The position numbers were made by a program, and so were the translations under genes. Below the pieces are notes generated by a model that was not told where the DNA came from, made no database searches, and worked only from the letters and a program-made list of their open reading frames with translations. Shown piece after piece: positions 32,734 to 41,573 of a stretch of DNA of 64,000 nucleotides (within the stretch, counting starts at the first letter, position 1; each line of letters starts with the position of its first letter). The stretch comes from Limnohabitans sp. MMS-10A-178 (GTDB taxonomy: Bacteria; Pseudomonadota; Gammaproteobacteria; Burkholderiales; Burkholderiaceae_C): assembly GCF_003063375.1 (NCBI RefSeq), contig NZ_NERY01000003.1:228204-292203 (forward strand), written 5' to 3'.

Positions 32734-33708
32734 ATGACCAAAGCTAAGATCATATTTTTCTGCCTCTTTCTTTTTCATTCGCTGAGTTGGGGGCAAAGGG
32801 CCAATGAAACTTATCCCAACAAGCCAATCAGACTCATCGTGCCATTGGCTGCAGGCAGCTCTGTTGACACAGCTGCCCGGATCGTGATGCAAAAGGTGTC
32901 ACAAAATATTGGCCAATCTATCATCATTGAAAACAAACTAGGCGCTGCAGGCATTATTGGTGCTGACCAAGTAGCCAAATCTGCGCCTGATGGCTATACC
33001 TTGGGTGGTTTTAACGACAGCATCATCACAATGATTCCCAATCTCAATCCCAAATTGCCTTGGGACATTGTCAAGGATTTTGAATCTATCTCACAGGTTG
33101 CCATCATTGAGTGGGGTTTGATGGTCAGCTCAAGTTCGCCTTATCGCAATGTCAACGATTTGATTGAGGCTGCAAAAAAATCACCAGGAAAGCTCAATTA
33201 CAGCTCCGGAGGAAATGGTGGTCCACAGCATATTGGAATGGCCATGTTGGCTTACCAAGCAGGCGTCAACATGATGCATGTGCCATACAAGGGTGCAACA
33301 CAAGCCGCTGTGGGTGCAGCAGCAGGAGAGGTGGATGCTACGCTACAAGGTATCTCTACCATCGTGCCTTTAGTTCAGTCTACTAAGGCCAGACTCATTG
33401 CTGTTTGCACACCTCAGCGCATGGCCCAATTTCCAGACGTTCCAACTGTTGCTGAATCAGGCATACCCGGCTTCAAAATGAACTCTTGGTTTGGACTCAT
33501 GGCTCCTGCGGGCACCCCTAAAGAAATCATTGCTTTTCTGAACAGGGAAGTTTCAAAAGCATTGGCCGATCCCAATGTGAAAGATCGATTGATTTCATTG
33601 GGCTTGTTTCCGGTGGGATCCAGTGCAGATGAAATGAGCTCTCTGGTTCGTTCTCAGTTAGAGCATTACAGAAAAGTGATTACGCAAGCAGGTATCAAAG
33701 CCGACTGA
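32734..33708 (+). CDS. Bug family (tripartite tricarboxylate transporter) solute-binding receptor
   Basis: The 324-residue protein has a signal peptide (cleavage near SWGQR at about 20) and the Bug family pattern: YPNKPIRLIVPLAAGSSVDTAAR, VIIENKLGAAGIIGADQVA, PDGYTLG, and a C-terminal lobe with LAYQAGVNMMHVPYKG. Bug receptors bind carboxylates in the periplasm through water-mediated contacts. No TctA/TctB permease is encoded here, so it must share a permease or act as a sensor. A strong terminator follows. Confidence 0.9.
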   Translation: MTKAKIIFFCLFLFHSLSWGQRANETYPNKPIRLIVPLAAGSSVDTAARIVMQKVSQNIGQSIIIENKLGAAGIIGADQVAKSAPDGYTLGGFNDSIITMIPNLNPKLPWDIVKDFESISQVAIIEWGLMVSSSSPYRNVNDLIEAAKKSPGKLNYSSGGNGGPQHIGMAMLAYQAGVNMMHVPYKGATQAAVGAAAGEVDATLQGISTIVPLVQSTKARLIAVCTPQRMAQFPDVPTVAESGIPGFKMNSWFGLMAPAGTPKEIIAFLNREVSKALADPNVKDRLISLGLFPVGSSADEMSSLVRSQLEHYRKVITQAGIKAD

Positions 33709-33723
33709 CAGCATGACGGTATG

Positions 33724-33754
33724 CATCAAGCCACAAGCTTGATGTTTTCTTTCT
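33724..33754 (+). terminator. Intrinsic terminator after the Bug receptor
   Basis: CATCAAGC at 33724-33731 and GCTTGATG at 33737-33744 make an 8-bp perfect stem around a CACAA loop, followed by TTTTCTTTCT. It ends the plus-strand 30972-33708 gene set. Confidence 0.75.
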
Positions 33755-33795
33755 TGATTTTTTGCGAGCAACGTTTTATTCAGACACTCGTTGAA

Positions 33796-34152
33796 TCATG
33801 CTTGTAACTGCTCGAGTGTTACAAATTGAAGTGCTTTTTGGTGAGTGCTTTCTAGAATCACTTTGGGTGCTACACCCGCTTCAAATGCTTCTTTCCAGCG
33901 AAGAGCACATAGGCACCAACGATCGCCATTTTTGAGTCCTGAGAATCTGTACTCGGGTCTTGGTGTGATCAAGTCGTTGCCTTGTCGAAGTGAGAAGTCT
34001 AAAAAAGCTTGAGTGACCTTTGCACAAATCACATGACTTCCACGGTCATCGCTGTTTGTTTTGCAGCAGCCGTCTCTGAAAAATCCAGTTAGCGGATCAT
34101 AAGAGCATGGAATTAATTCAGTGCCTAGGACGTTGAGGGTTTTTTCAGTCAT
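33796..34152 (-). CDS. DUF2237 family protein
   Basis: The 118-residue cytosolic protein matches DUF2237: NVLGTELIPCS at the start, GFFRDGCC at about 23-30, VICAKVT and the signature RWCLCALRWKEAF. Several conserved Cys residues suggest metal or redox binding, but the function is unknown. It stands alone on the minus strand between two Bug receptor genes. Confidence 0.85.
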   Translation of the reverse strand: MTEKTLNVLGTELIPCSYDPLTGFFRDGCCKTNSDDRGSHVICAKVTQAFLDFSLRQGNDLITPRPEYRFSGLKNGDRWCLCALRWKEAFEAGVAPKVILESTHQKALQFVTLEQLQA

Positions 34153-34276
34153 AGCAATCGTTTTTTAGGTCAAAGAATTAGTCATAATTTATTGGGTGAT
34201 TATCGCGACCTGATGGGCTGAAACAAAATATTCGATATATATTCCAAAAATAGCTTAACTAACTTTAAAAACGAAC

Positions 34277-35254
34277 ATGTTTACAACAATACTCCGACAA
34301 ATTCTTGCTGTATTTTTGCTCAGCTCATTGCTTGCTCCCTTAGGCGCTATGGCTCAAGATTGGCCCAACAAGCCTATAAGGCTGGTGATCAACTTTGCAC
34401 CCGGTAGTTCTCCTGATGTTTTAGGCAGAGCTGTGGCCACCCCCTTGTCTCAGGCTTTGGGCGTGCCAGTGGTGGTGGAAAACCGCAGTGGGGCAGGCGG
34501 CCTGATAGGTGCCGATTTGGTTGCCAAGGCGCCGGGCGATGGGTATACGATTCTCATGGCGTCTGGCAGCACGATGGTTGTGGTACCCACCCTCACTCCC
34601 AAAATGCCTTATGACCACAACAAGGCACTCGTGCCTGTAGCTGCTACAGCGCGCCTTGAATTGTTCTTAGTGGTCCGGTCAAACTCTGGCTTCAATAGTT
34701 TTGCAGATTTACAGAAATTTGCTAGAGCCAATCCTGGCAAATTGAGCTATGGCAGCCCTGGAAATGGTTCTACCCCACACATTGGCGCAGAAATGCTCAA
34801 GAACATGGCTGGCATTTTTGCCTTGCACATTCCCTATCGCGGTTCTGCCCCTGCATTGCAAGACCTGTTGGCCGGCAATATTGATTTCTTCATGGATCCA
34901 GGCATTGCCACACCTCATATTCGTTCGGGAGCATTGCGACTCCTTGCCGTTGGCAGCACCAAGCGATCTTTCCTTTATCCCGACACCCCCACGCTGGCTG
35001 AGCTGGGCTTGAAAGGATACGACGGTGGCTCTACGCACAGCTTTTATGCGCCAGCTGGCACCCCACAGGCTGTGATTGACCGCTTGAACAGCGAGATCAA
35101 CCGCATCTTGGTCACTCCCGCTGTGACGCAAACCATTCGCGGTTTGGGTGCTGAGCCCACACCCATGTCACCAGCTCAACTGACTGCTCTTAACGCCGCC
35201 GATACAGCGCGCTTTGCAAACATCATTAAGCAGCAGGGTATTCGGGCTGAATAA
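34277..35254 (+). CDS. Bug family (tripartite tricarboxylate transporter) solute-binding receptor
   Basis: The 325-residue protein has a signal peptide ending near AMAQD (about 27), then WPNKPIRLVINFAPGSSPDVLGRAV, VVVENRSGAGGLIGADLVA and GDGYTILMASG, all standard Bug segments. The C-terminal lobe contains IPYRGSAPALQDLLAG and FYAPAGTPQAVIDRLN. It is an orphan receptor without local TctA/TctB genes. A hairpin at 35278-35313 separates it from the convergent membrane protein. Confidence 0.9.
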   Translation: MFTTILRQILAVFLLSSLLAPLGAMAQDWPNKPIRLVINFAPGSSPDVLGRAVATPLSQALGVPVVVENRSGAGGLIGADLVAKAPGDGYTILMASGSTMVVVPTLTPKMPYDHNKALVPVAATARLELFLVVRSNSGFNSFADLQKFARANPGKLSYGSPGNGSTPHIGAEMLKNMAGIFALHIPYRGSAPALQDLLAGNIDFFMDPGIATPHIRSGALRLLAVGSTKRSFLYPDTPTLAELGLKGYDGGSTHSFYAPAGTPQAVIDRLNSEINRILVTPAVTQTIRGLGAEPTPMSPAQLTALNAADTARFANIIKQQGIRAE

Positions 35255-35277
35255 AGCTGATGGGGTTTTAAATTAGG

Positions 35278-35313
35278 CACCTCCCACCCTGGCTCAAACC
35301 ATGGTGGGAAGTG
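35278..35313. terminator. Hairpin between convergent genes
   Basis: A 15-base left arm (from CACCTCCC) pairs with the right arm ending GGGAAGTG with two mismatches around a CTCAAA loop. No long T run follows on either side, so it may work as a weak bidirectional terminator or protect mRNA ends. Confidence 0.5.
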
Positions 35314-35314
35314 C

Positions 35315-36433
35315 TTAACCCGATAGGTGCGTTTTGAGAAACTGTTCGCGCCACCATAAATGCAACAGTTTCAAAAATGCCAGCGTTCCAAGCAACGCGA
35401 AGGCAAATTTTGTGGCCATAGGTCCTTGTACTGGACTCAGAATTCCTACCCACAACAGCAACGCAGGGCCAAGTAAAAGTGCCAAGCATTTTGCCAGCCA
35501 AGGTAAAGCTATTTCAACAGTCTCATTTCTAAATCGTGGCCTGCTGCAATGCAATGCCCAGGCCAATGAAGGCAATAGCATTGCCAAAACTTCAAAAGCA
35601 AATCCATCACCTAAAAGTGCAACAGCCCCGAACGAGAGCAACGCTAGGCACACAGGAAAGATGAGTGCGTAGGAAGAGTAGGTAAATTTTGTAGAAAGAA
35701 TCAGGTAGGACGCCAGTGTGGGCAACCCAGCCATCAAACTCAAATGGATCATCACCATTTGATCGGTTTGCAAATCCATTGCGACACACCAAGCATTGTT
35801 CAACCACAAACTACCCATCATCAAACCCATGGCAGATGGAACCAAAAGGCTTTGAAAGCTTGTTCTAATGCCGTGACAGTTTTGTTTTCGTTCTGAGTTG
35901 AACCGATCGTTTAAGTACAACAAAAAAGAGCACATCGCCAATAAAACGATGGCCACTAAATGAGCTATTGAAAAGGTATCAGATGTTTGCCATGCAAAAA
36001 TCGCCAAAGCTGCAGCAACAACAGGATGCCAAGCTATTTTGCCAAGTTGAAAGGTGCTTCTTCGCGTTCGAGTCTCTATCAAAGCGATCCAAGCGCCCCA
36101 AACAACGGCCAGTACAAGGAGCCACTCTTGTGACAAAGAGCGTGACGCCATCAAGCCCCAAATCCAGACGCCCATTGCGGTGACTAAGCCAAGCAGGCCA
36201 AGCATCAATGAATGACATTGAAAGGCCCATGAACTTCCACGGCAAATGAGCCTAACTGCCCACCATACAACGACTGGCAATAGCCCACTGACAACGGGCG
36301 ATCCAGACAACATTCCTTGTTCACCCATCCAGATCCAGCCAAATAAGACCACGGCCCAATGCGCAACTTCGCCTGCATGGACCAAAGTCATTGGCGCTTT
36401 GCGAGCGACAGGGTTGTGATCAAACATTGTCAT
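35315..36433 (-). CDS. Unrecognised polytopic membrane protein at the end of the cox cluster
   Basis: This protein of about 372 residues has roughly ten to eleven hydrophobic segments and a charged loop in the middle (around LNDRFNSERKQN). It resembles small-polytopic families with no assigned function, and I do not recognise it. Met start at 36433 (or 36427) overlaps the 3' end of the 2OG-oxygenase gene by 14 bases, which ties it to the cox transcript. A low-oxygen or CO-related membrane role could be imagined, but nothing in the sequence demonstrates it. Confidence 0.6.
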   Translation of the reverse strand: MTMFDHNPVARKAPMTLVHAGEVAHWAVVLFGWIWMGEQGMLSGSPVVSGLLPVVVWWAVRLICRGSSWAFQCHSLMLGLLGLVTAMGVWIWGLMASRSLSQEWLLVLAVVWGAWIALIETRTRRSTFQLGKIAWHPVVAAALAIFAWQTSDTFSIAHLVAIVLLAMCSFLLYLNDRFNSERKQNCHGIRTSFQSLLVPSAMGLMMGSLWLNNAWCVAMDLQTDQMVMIHLSLMAGLPTLASYLILSTKFTYSSYALIFPVCLALLSFGAVALLGDGFAFEVLAMLLPSLAWALHCSRPRFRNETVEIALPWLAKCLALLLGPALLLWVGILSPVQGPMATKFAFALLGTLAFLKLLHLWWREQFLKTHLSG

Positions 36434-37115
36434 AAGCGTGTAGCTGGTCTGAGCCAGTTGCGGCATGCACACTCACATTGAATGACACAATCACTCGATC
36501 GAGTTTTCCGTGATAAGGCATTGCTTGGTGCGCTAGCCATGATGGAAAAATGACCAACTGGCCCGGTACAGGATCGATGTCGAGGTGGGCGTTTTGCAAA
36601 TAGGCATTGCCAAAGTCCATGGATGCACCGCCCAAACGGTTGAAGTACGGACCGTAAAAACGTGTGACGCCATTGGCTGCACCCAAGTTGGTGTCGGCTA
36701 TACGTTTTTCAGGCGCGTCAACTTGCAAGCAGTAAACGCCCGACCAAGAGCAGTTGCCATGGGTATGTACATCGTGGTGGCTACCCTGACTTGAAATTTG
36801 AAACCAGATTCCTCGCATGGCAATCTTAAAACCGGGTTTTGCTTCAGTCCAAGCACCTTGGTTTGCCAGCACCACTGTTTTGCGCACACTGTCCACAATG
36901 AAGCGTACCAACTGTTCCCACTCTGAGAGGCGAATTCGATTGAGCAAATCGTCTCGACTTGCATAAAAGGCTTTTGAAGTATCTGCTTGCGGGTCGGTGG
37001 CGCGCATTGTTTGAAAGACGCGCACCAGCACTTCATTCACTGTTTCTGCTTGTGCGAATTGGTGCACACCGAGCGGAGTGCACCAAAGAGGGTGAAGAGG
37101 ATCAGCTTGCAACAT
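36420..37115 (-). CDS. Putative 2-oxoglutarate/Fe(II)-dependent oxygenase
   Basis: The 231-residue protein matches a family of predicted 2OG-Fe(II) oxygenases (TIGR02466-like). The iron site is suggested by HTHGNCSWSGVY (about 119-130), and the distal part by VPGQLVIFPSWLAHQAMPY, where His is the third ligand, followed by Arg in RVIVSFNVS for 2-oxoglutarate. Such proteins hydroxylate small molecules or protein side chains. It lies 16 bases after the mocA-like gene and overlaps the membrane protein gene, making it part of the cox transcript, where it is unexpected. Confidence 0.75.
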   Translation of the reverse strand: MLQADPLHPLWCTPLGVHQFAQAETVNEVLVRVFQTMRATDPQADTSKAFYASRDDLLNRIRLSEWEQLVRFIVDSVRKTVVLANQGAWTEAKPGFKIAMRGIWFQISSQGSHHDVHTHGNCSWSGVYCLQVDAPEKRIADTNLGAANGVTRFYGPYFNRLGGASMDFGNAYLQNAHLDIDPVPGQLVIFPSWLAHQAMPYHGKLDRVIVSFNVSVHAATGSDQLHAYDNV

Positions 37116-37131
37116 GCCGCATTGATTGAGA

Positions 37132-37812
37132 TCAGGCTGTGATCATCAAATCGGCTGGCCACTTAAGCTGATGACCCGTGCGCGCAGCCAACGCAGCAAT
37201 GTCTTCCAGTGTGTCTACATCGGTGCGATAACGGCTGTTGGTGCTAACCCAAGGGTGTACTTGACTGGCGTTAGCAGATTGCCATTGACGACAACCCACA
37301 TTGGCCTCTCCTAACAGAATTTGCTCGCGCACTTCATTGCTGAAGATGACCGGATTGCCAGGCTGCCCATCGACGCTGGGCTGCACAACGTGCGTATCTT
37401 GAGGGCGTTTTTTGTAAGCACCAATGAGGTCGTTGATGTCCTGAGAGTTGATGAGGGGTTGGTCTGCCAAAGCAACCAACACGGCATCGAGTTTGGATGA
37501 AAGTGCTTGGAGCCCCAGTCGCAAAGATGAAACTTGACCCGCATCAGGGTTTGGGTTGCGTACCAAGGTAACTGGAAATTCTTTAACCGCTTCTTCAATT
37601 CGATCGGCGTAATGACCCAACACCACAACCACTTCGTCGACGCCTGCGCCCGAAAGTGCAATGAGCTGGCGACGAATTAAGGGCACACCACCCAATTCGA
37701 GCAAACTTTTAGGACGGTGCCCCATTCGTGAGCCAGAACCCGCTGCGAGTAACACTGCACCGATTGTGACCCGGCTGTACAAACCCCCACCACCTTTAAG
37801 AATGCAACCCAT
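37132..37812 (-). CDS. MocA-like molybdenum cofactor nucleotidyltransferase
   Basis: The roughly 226-residue protein has the MobA/MocA nucleotidyltransferase fold with GAVLLAAGSGSRMG and PKSLLELGG near the N-terminus and VALADQPLI for the metal-binding Asp. MocA makes the cytosine dinucleotide form of molybdopterin, which CO dehydrogenase needs. Met at 37812 is two bases after the XdhC-like stop and is preferred to the overlapping Met at 37830. It is expected to mature the CoxL enzyme encoded upstream in the same operon. Confidence 0.85.
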   Translation of the reverse strand: MGCILKGGGGLYSRVTIGAVLLAAGSGSRMGHRPKSLLELGGVPLIRRQLIALSGAGVDEVVVVLGHYADRIEEAVKEFPVTLVRNPNPDAGQVSSLRLGLQALSSKLDAVLVALADQPLINSQDINDLIGAYKKRPQDTHVVQPSVDGQPGNPVIFSNEVREQILLGEANVGCRQWQSANASQVHPWVSTNSRYRTDVDTLEDIAALAARTGHQLKWPADLMITA

Positions 37813-37814
37813 GT

Positions 37815-38759
37815 TCAGCCTCCGCAGCAAGAAGATTTGACTGTTGTGGCCAATGCCACAGCAGTCGTTTCGATATTTTTTTGTTCACCGTCACAGCATG
37901 AGCTTGTTTGATTTGCAGATGTGTCAATGGCCGGGGGATCTAATTTTAAAGAAGTGGCAGGCACTGGCAGACGCCCCCGACTTGCAGCCACGACAGAAGT
38001 TAAAACCGACAAGGCAATTTCTTCTGGCGTCTGGGCACCAATGGATTCGCCAGCCGGCGCCACGATGCGCGCGACAGCTTCAGGATCTTCGCCACTGCTC
38101 AAAAGGGTGTTAAGCAGCACGCTGGCTTTTTTGGCGCTAGAGACAAACCACAAGCCTTGCGGTTGCAATGCCAGGGCAGCTTTCAGGCCCTGTAAATCAC
38201 GGCGGCCTTGGGTGGCCACCACCACAAAAGGCGTTTCTGAAAGCTCTGCACCCACGATGCTGACATCGTCATTCGACAGCACCCGCTGAGCATCTGGAAA
38301 GTCAGTGGCCAATGCACCCTGCGCAATGACCGCTACACGCAAGCCTACCCGAGGTGCTAAGCCCACCAAAGCCCGCGCAACGGGCGAATCGCCCACCACA
38401 GTCAGGGTGGCGGAGGGGGTTATTGGATCGATGAACAACTCTAAGGTACCACCAGAATGGCAGGTCATGCCAAATTCAAGCACATCACCCAGATCGCGCT
38501 CAGCGCTTTCGTCTGAGGGCGAAATGCGAATCTTGCGTGGTTGTCCATCCAGCAATGCACGTCGAACAGTTTTCACAACCGCTGGTTGTGCACAACCACC
38601 GCCAATCCAGCCATGTATTTGACCATCGCGCGTGACAACTGCTTTGTCACCAGCTTTGCCAGACGTGGGAGCTTGTGCGCTCAAAACTGTGACCAGCGCA
38701 AAAGGCTGATCAGTACTCTGCAAGCGTGCTGCGTGGGCGATCCATTCGTTGCGGTTCAT
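37815..38759 (-). CDS. coxF: XdhC/CoxF-like molybdenum enzyme maturation factor
   Basis: The roughly 314-residue protein has an N-terminal XdhC/CoxI domain with GDKAVVTRDG and GWIGGGCAQPAV, and a Rossmann-type C-terminal domain with TLTVVGDSPVARAL. XdhC-family chaperones insert or sulfurylate the molybdenum cofactor. The C-terminus has a Cys-rich tail, SSCCDG and later SSCCGG, which could bind a metal such as the copper needed by CoxL, though this is inference. Position right after coxE corresponds to coxF in other cox clusters. Confidence 0.8.
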   Translation of the reverse strand: MNRNEWIAHAARLQSTDQPFALVTVLSAQAPTSGKAGDKAVVTRDGQIHGWIGGGCAQPAVVKTVRRALLDGQPRKIRISPSDESAERDLGDVLEFGMTCHSGGTLELFIDPITPSATLTVVGDSPVARALVGLAPRVGLRVAVIAQGALATDFPDAQRVLSNDDVSIVGAELSETPFVVVATQGRRDLQGLKAALALQPQGLWFVSSAKKASVLLNTLLSSGEDPEAVARIVAPAGESIGAQTPEEIALSVLTSVVAASRGRLPVPATSLKLDPPAIDTSANQTSSCCDGEQKNIETTAVALATTVKSSCCGG

Positions 38760-38783
38760 TGTCTGATTCCTCAATTTCTAATG

Positions 38784-39968
38784 TCAGTGTAGAACATGAC
38801 GAGCGGCAGCTAAATCGGCCAAACTGGCCATGGGTACAAAGCGTTCAATATGGCCACGCGAAAGCTGCAAGGCATTCGCAGATGGCACTTGTTTGGTTGG
38901 GTGGAACCAAGTGATGCGAGCGCCACGGGCGCGAATTTCTTGTAACGCAATTGTGAGCAATTCTGGGGCATCGGTGTCAAAGCCATCCGAAAACACCCAC
39001 ACGCGTGCGCCTCGATTAAGTTGAGCACGTGCATGCTGGCGGGTAAATTCTTGCAAGCTGGCAGCAATGCGAGTGCCACCCCCAAAACCTGCCGTGACTG
39101 CATTGACTTTTTCTTGTATGGCCGGTGTGTCTCGGTGCATATAGGGTGTGACTTCGGCCAGCCGTGTGTGAAATACAAACACGCGGGCATCGGCTTCTAA
39201 TGCAAATGCGCGCGCCACACGCAAAAACAGTGCAGCATGCGATTCCATGGATCGACTCACATCGGCCAAAATGAAAAGTTTGGGCGGCTCGACCCGTTTT
39301 ACCTTCCAAGCCGGCTGCATCAACTCACCACCCCAAGCCACACTGCGGCGCAGGGTTTGACGCAAATCAAGCCGACTTCCGCGAGGTGCCACCCGCCAGC
39401 GCCGGGTTGGGCGAGCTTGCAGCTTGGCCGTAATTTGACGAGCCAGATTTTGCAGAGCGGAAAGATCTTGCGGCATCCACATTTGGCCATCGCGTTGGTG
39501 CAGGGCTTCGGTTCGACTGGCTCCACCTTGCGCTCGAGGACTGCCTGAATCATTTTCATCCAGTCCCACGGCTGGCATGTCGCCTGCTGTTTGGGGTGCT
39601 GATGATTGACTTCCTGGTTGTGACGCTGTGTCCATTTGCTCGTGCATGGCTTGCACACTTTGTCGAAGGTTGCGGCTGGGTCTGGTTTGGCCGCTCACCT
39701 TGACACCCCCTTTTAACTTTTCGGGATGCCAAAAGCGCTCATACAAGTCGGGCCAGAGCTTCCATTCGCGGTGTGTATGGCATGCGATGGCACGCCAAGC
39801 CGCTTGAATGGGTTTTTCCTGCAAAGCGCCAAAGAACAAAACTGCTTGCAACATCGATTGTTGCTCAGTGACACCCACCACCAAGCCATGGTCTCGCAGC
39901 AGCGCCGCAAAACTGGCCAATCTTTCGGAGGGCAAGCTGGCTTGCTGTTCTTTCGCAGATGTGTTCAC
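38784..39968 (-). CDS. coxE: CoxE-like von Willebrand factor A protein
   Basis: The 394-residue protein has the CoxE domain, with a C-terminal VWA module whose metal-ion-dependent adhesion site is DVSRS at 236-240. The middle (about 95-165) is a low-complexity Gln/Ser-rich linker. CoxE pairs with the MoxR ATPase CoxD to insert copper and sulfur in the CO dehydrogenase active site. It starts with GTG overlapping the coxD stop by four bases. Confidence 0.88.
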   Translation of the reverse strand: MNTSAKEQQASLPSERLASFAALLRDHGLVVGVTEQQSMLQAVLFFGALQEKPIQAAWRAIACHTHREWKLWPDLYERFWHPEKLKGGVKVSGQTRPSRNLRQSVQAMHEQMDTASQPGSQSSAPQTAGDMPAVGLDENDSGSPRAQGGASRTEALHQRDGQMWMPQDLSALQNLARQITAKLQARPTRRWRVAPRGSRLDLRQTLRRSVAWGGELMQPAWKVKRVEPPKLFILADVSRSMESHAALFLRVARAFALEADARVFVFHTRLAEVTPYMHRDTPAIQEKVNAVTAGFGGGTRIAASLQEFTRQHARAQLNRGARVWVFSDGFDTDAPELLTIALQEIRARGARITWFHPTKQVPSANALQLSRGHIERFVPMASLADLAAARHVLH

Positions 39969-40924
39969 ACAGCAACCTTGGCCTGCTCATTGCTATTCTC
40001 GGCCACGCCCACGGTGCGACGGCCTTCGACCAATTGACGCAAGCGGTCTGAACTCATTGAAAAGCGATCTTCGCGAGTTTTGAGCAAACACCCCAAAGTT
40101 CCCAACACGCTGGCCATGTCTTCGGGCAGATGGCTGTGCTGCATTTGAAACAGCGCACGCACCCAGTCGAGTGTTTCGGCAATGCCAGGGATTTTGGACA
40201 GGTCTTCGCGGCGCAAGCGCTGCACGAACTGCACTGCGTCTTCTACCAAACGGGAGTTGGCATGAGGCAGGGCGGCTTTGACAATGGCAATTTCGCGCGC
40301 CAAGCTAGGGTAGTCAAGGTAGTGATACAAGCAGCGGCGACGCAGCGCATCAGACAATTCACGCGTGCCATTGCTTGTCAAAATGACTTGCGGAATATGG
40401 CTTGCACGAATGGTGCCTATTTCTGGCACCGTGATTTGATACTCCGCCAACACTTCAAGCAGGAAGGCTTCAAAGGCTTCATCGGCGCGGTCAATTTCGT
40501 CAATCAACAACACGCAGGGGCCAGCTTGACTGATGGCGCGAAGCAGCGGGCGTTCGAGCAAATATTCTCGGCTAAACACGTCTGCCTCTTGGACGCGGCC
40601 GGTACCATTTGGCGCCGACTCATTCAAGCGTATGGCCATTAACTGCCGACCATAGTTCCATTCATACGCGGCTTGCGCGAGATCCAAGCCTTCAAAGCAC
40701 TGCAGCCTGACCAATGGCGCGTTTTGCGACTGTGCCAAAGCGGTGGCCAGAGCGGTTTTACCCACCCCTGCATCGCCTTCAATCAACAAAGGACGCTGCA
40801 ATGCAGAGGCTAGCCACACGGTGGTGGACAGGTCTTCGTCGGCCAAATATCCAGAAACTTGCAGTCGTTCGCGCAACAAGCGCTCTTGCGATGCAGGCAG
40901 CTCGGCCGGGCCGGGCGTTTTCAT
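39965..40924 (-). CDS. coxD: CoxD-like MoxR AAA+ ATPase
   Basis: The 319-residue ATPase has Walker A GDAGVGKT at 50-57, Walker B LLIDEID at about 139-145 and a sensor region LTSNGTRELSDALRRRCL. It is the MoxR-type chaperone that unfolds apo-CoxL for assembly of the Mo-S-Cu cluster in Oligotropha. ATG 40924 is two bases after the coxG stop and is preferred over 40960. It works together with the VWA protein encoded next. Confidence 0.88.
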   Translation of the reverse strand: MKTPGPAELPASQERLLRERLQVSGYLADEDLSTTVWLASALQRPLLIEGDAGVGKTALATALAQSQNAPLVRLQCFEGLDLAQAAYEWNYGRQLMAIRLNESAPNGTGRVQEADVFSREYLLERPLLRAISQAGPCVLLIDEIDRADEAFEAFLLEVLAEYQITVPEIGTIRASHIPQVILTSNGTRELSDALRRRCLYHYLDYPSLAREIAIVKAALPHANSRLVEDAVQFVQRLRREDLSKIPGIAETLDWVRALFQMQHSHLPEDMASVLGTLGCLLKTREDRFSMSSDRLRQLVEGRRTVGVAENSNEQAKVAV

Positions 40925-40926
40925 GC

Positions 40927-41562
40927 TCAGGCCTTTTTGCCGAACAAGCCGCTGAACCATCCCTTGACCAAGGCCCAGAAAATGGCGAGTCCATTGATTT
41001 CACGGGCCACAACAGGCGCAGCGGCAGGGGTAGAACCAGATGCAGAAAGAGGTGCCGCATCGGCTTGAATGGCAGAGCCTTCAACGGTGCCACCTGCTGT
41101 GGGCAGTGTCAAGGCGGTCTGTCGGAAGTTCTCAACAAACTGGGCCAAGAGCATGTCCGACACTTGCACCATCATGCGTCCACCAAACTGAGCGAACTTG
41201 CCGTTGACAATGACCGCAGCTTGGCCATTGAGCACGCAATGCGCAGGGTTGGCAGGGTCGACAGTGATTACCGCGGTGAGGTCCATTGATGCAGAGGAGC
41301 CGCCCTTGTCGGCGCCCTTGCCACGCAAAACCATCTTTCGCTCGCTGGCCACGGCCTCTATCACATCCACCGTGCCACCGAACTGGGCCACAGCTGGGCC
41401 CACTTTGACCTTGACGGCGCCTTTGTAGGAGGTCTCAGAGAGTTGCTCAGTGATTTCAGCACCAGGCATGCAACTGGCCACCGCCTTTAGGTCGGTGAGC
41501 AAAGCCCACGCTCGTGCACTGTCGACATCGAGCGGGTATTGTTTGTCGAGTTTGACTTCCAT
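40927..41562 (-). CDS. coxG: CoxG-like SRPBCC membrane-anchoring protein
   Basis: The 211-residue protein has the SRPBCC fold of the CO dehydrogenase subunit G family: VKLDKQYPLDVDSARAW at the start, MPGAEITEQ and VKVGPAVAQFGGTVDV. A Pro/Ala-rich linker leads to a hydrophobic C-terminal helix (INGLAIFWALVKGWFSGLFG) that likely anchors it to the membrane. CoxG recruits the enzyme to the cytoplasmic membrane and may deliver quinone. ATG 41562 is preferred to the Met at 41610. It lies 11 bases after coxL. Confidence 0.88.
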   Translation of the reverse strand: MEVKLDKQYPLDVDSARAWALLTDLKAVASCMPGAEITEQLSETSYKGAVKVKVGPAVAQFGGTVDVIEAVASERKMVLRGKGADKGGSSASMDLTAVITVDPANPAHCVLNGQAAVIVNGKFAQFGGRMMVQVSDMLLAQFVENFRQTALTLPTAGGTVEGSAIQADAAPLSASGSTPAAAPVVAREINGLAIFWALVKGWFSGLFGKKA

Positions 41563-41573
41563 GGATATCCCAA

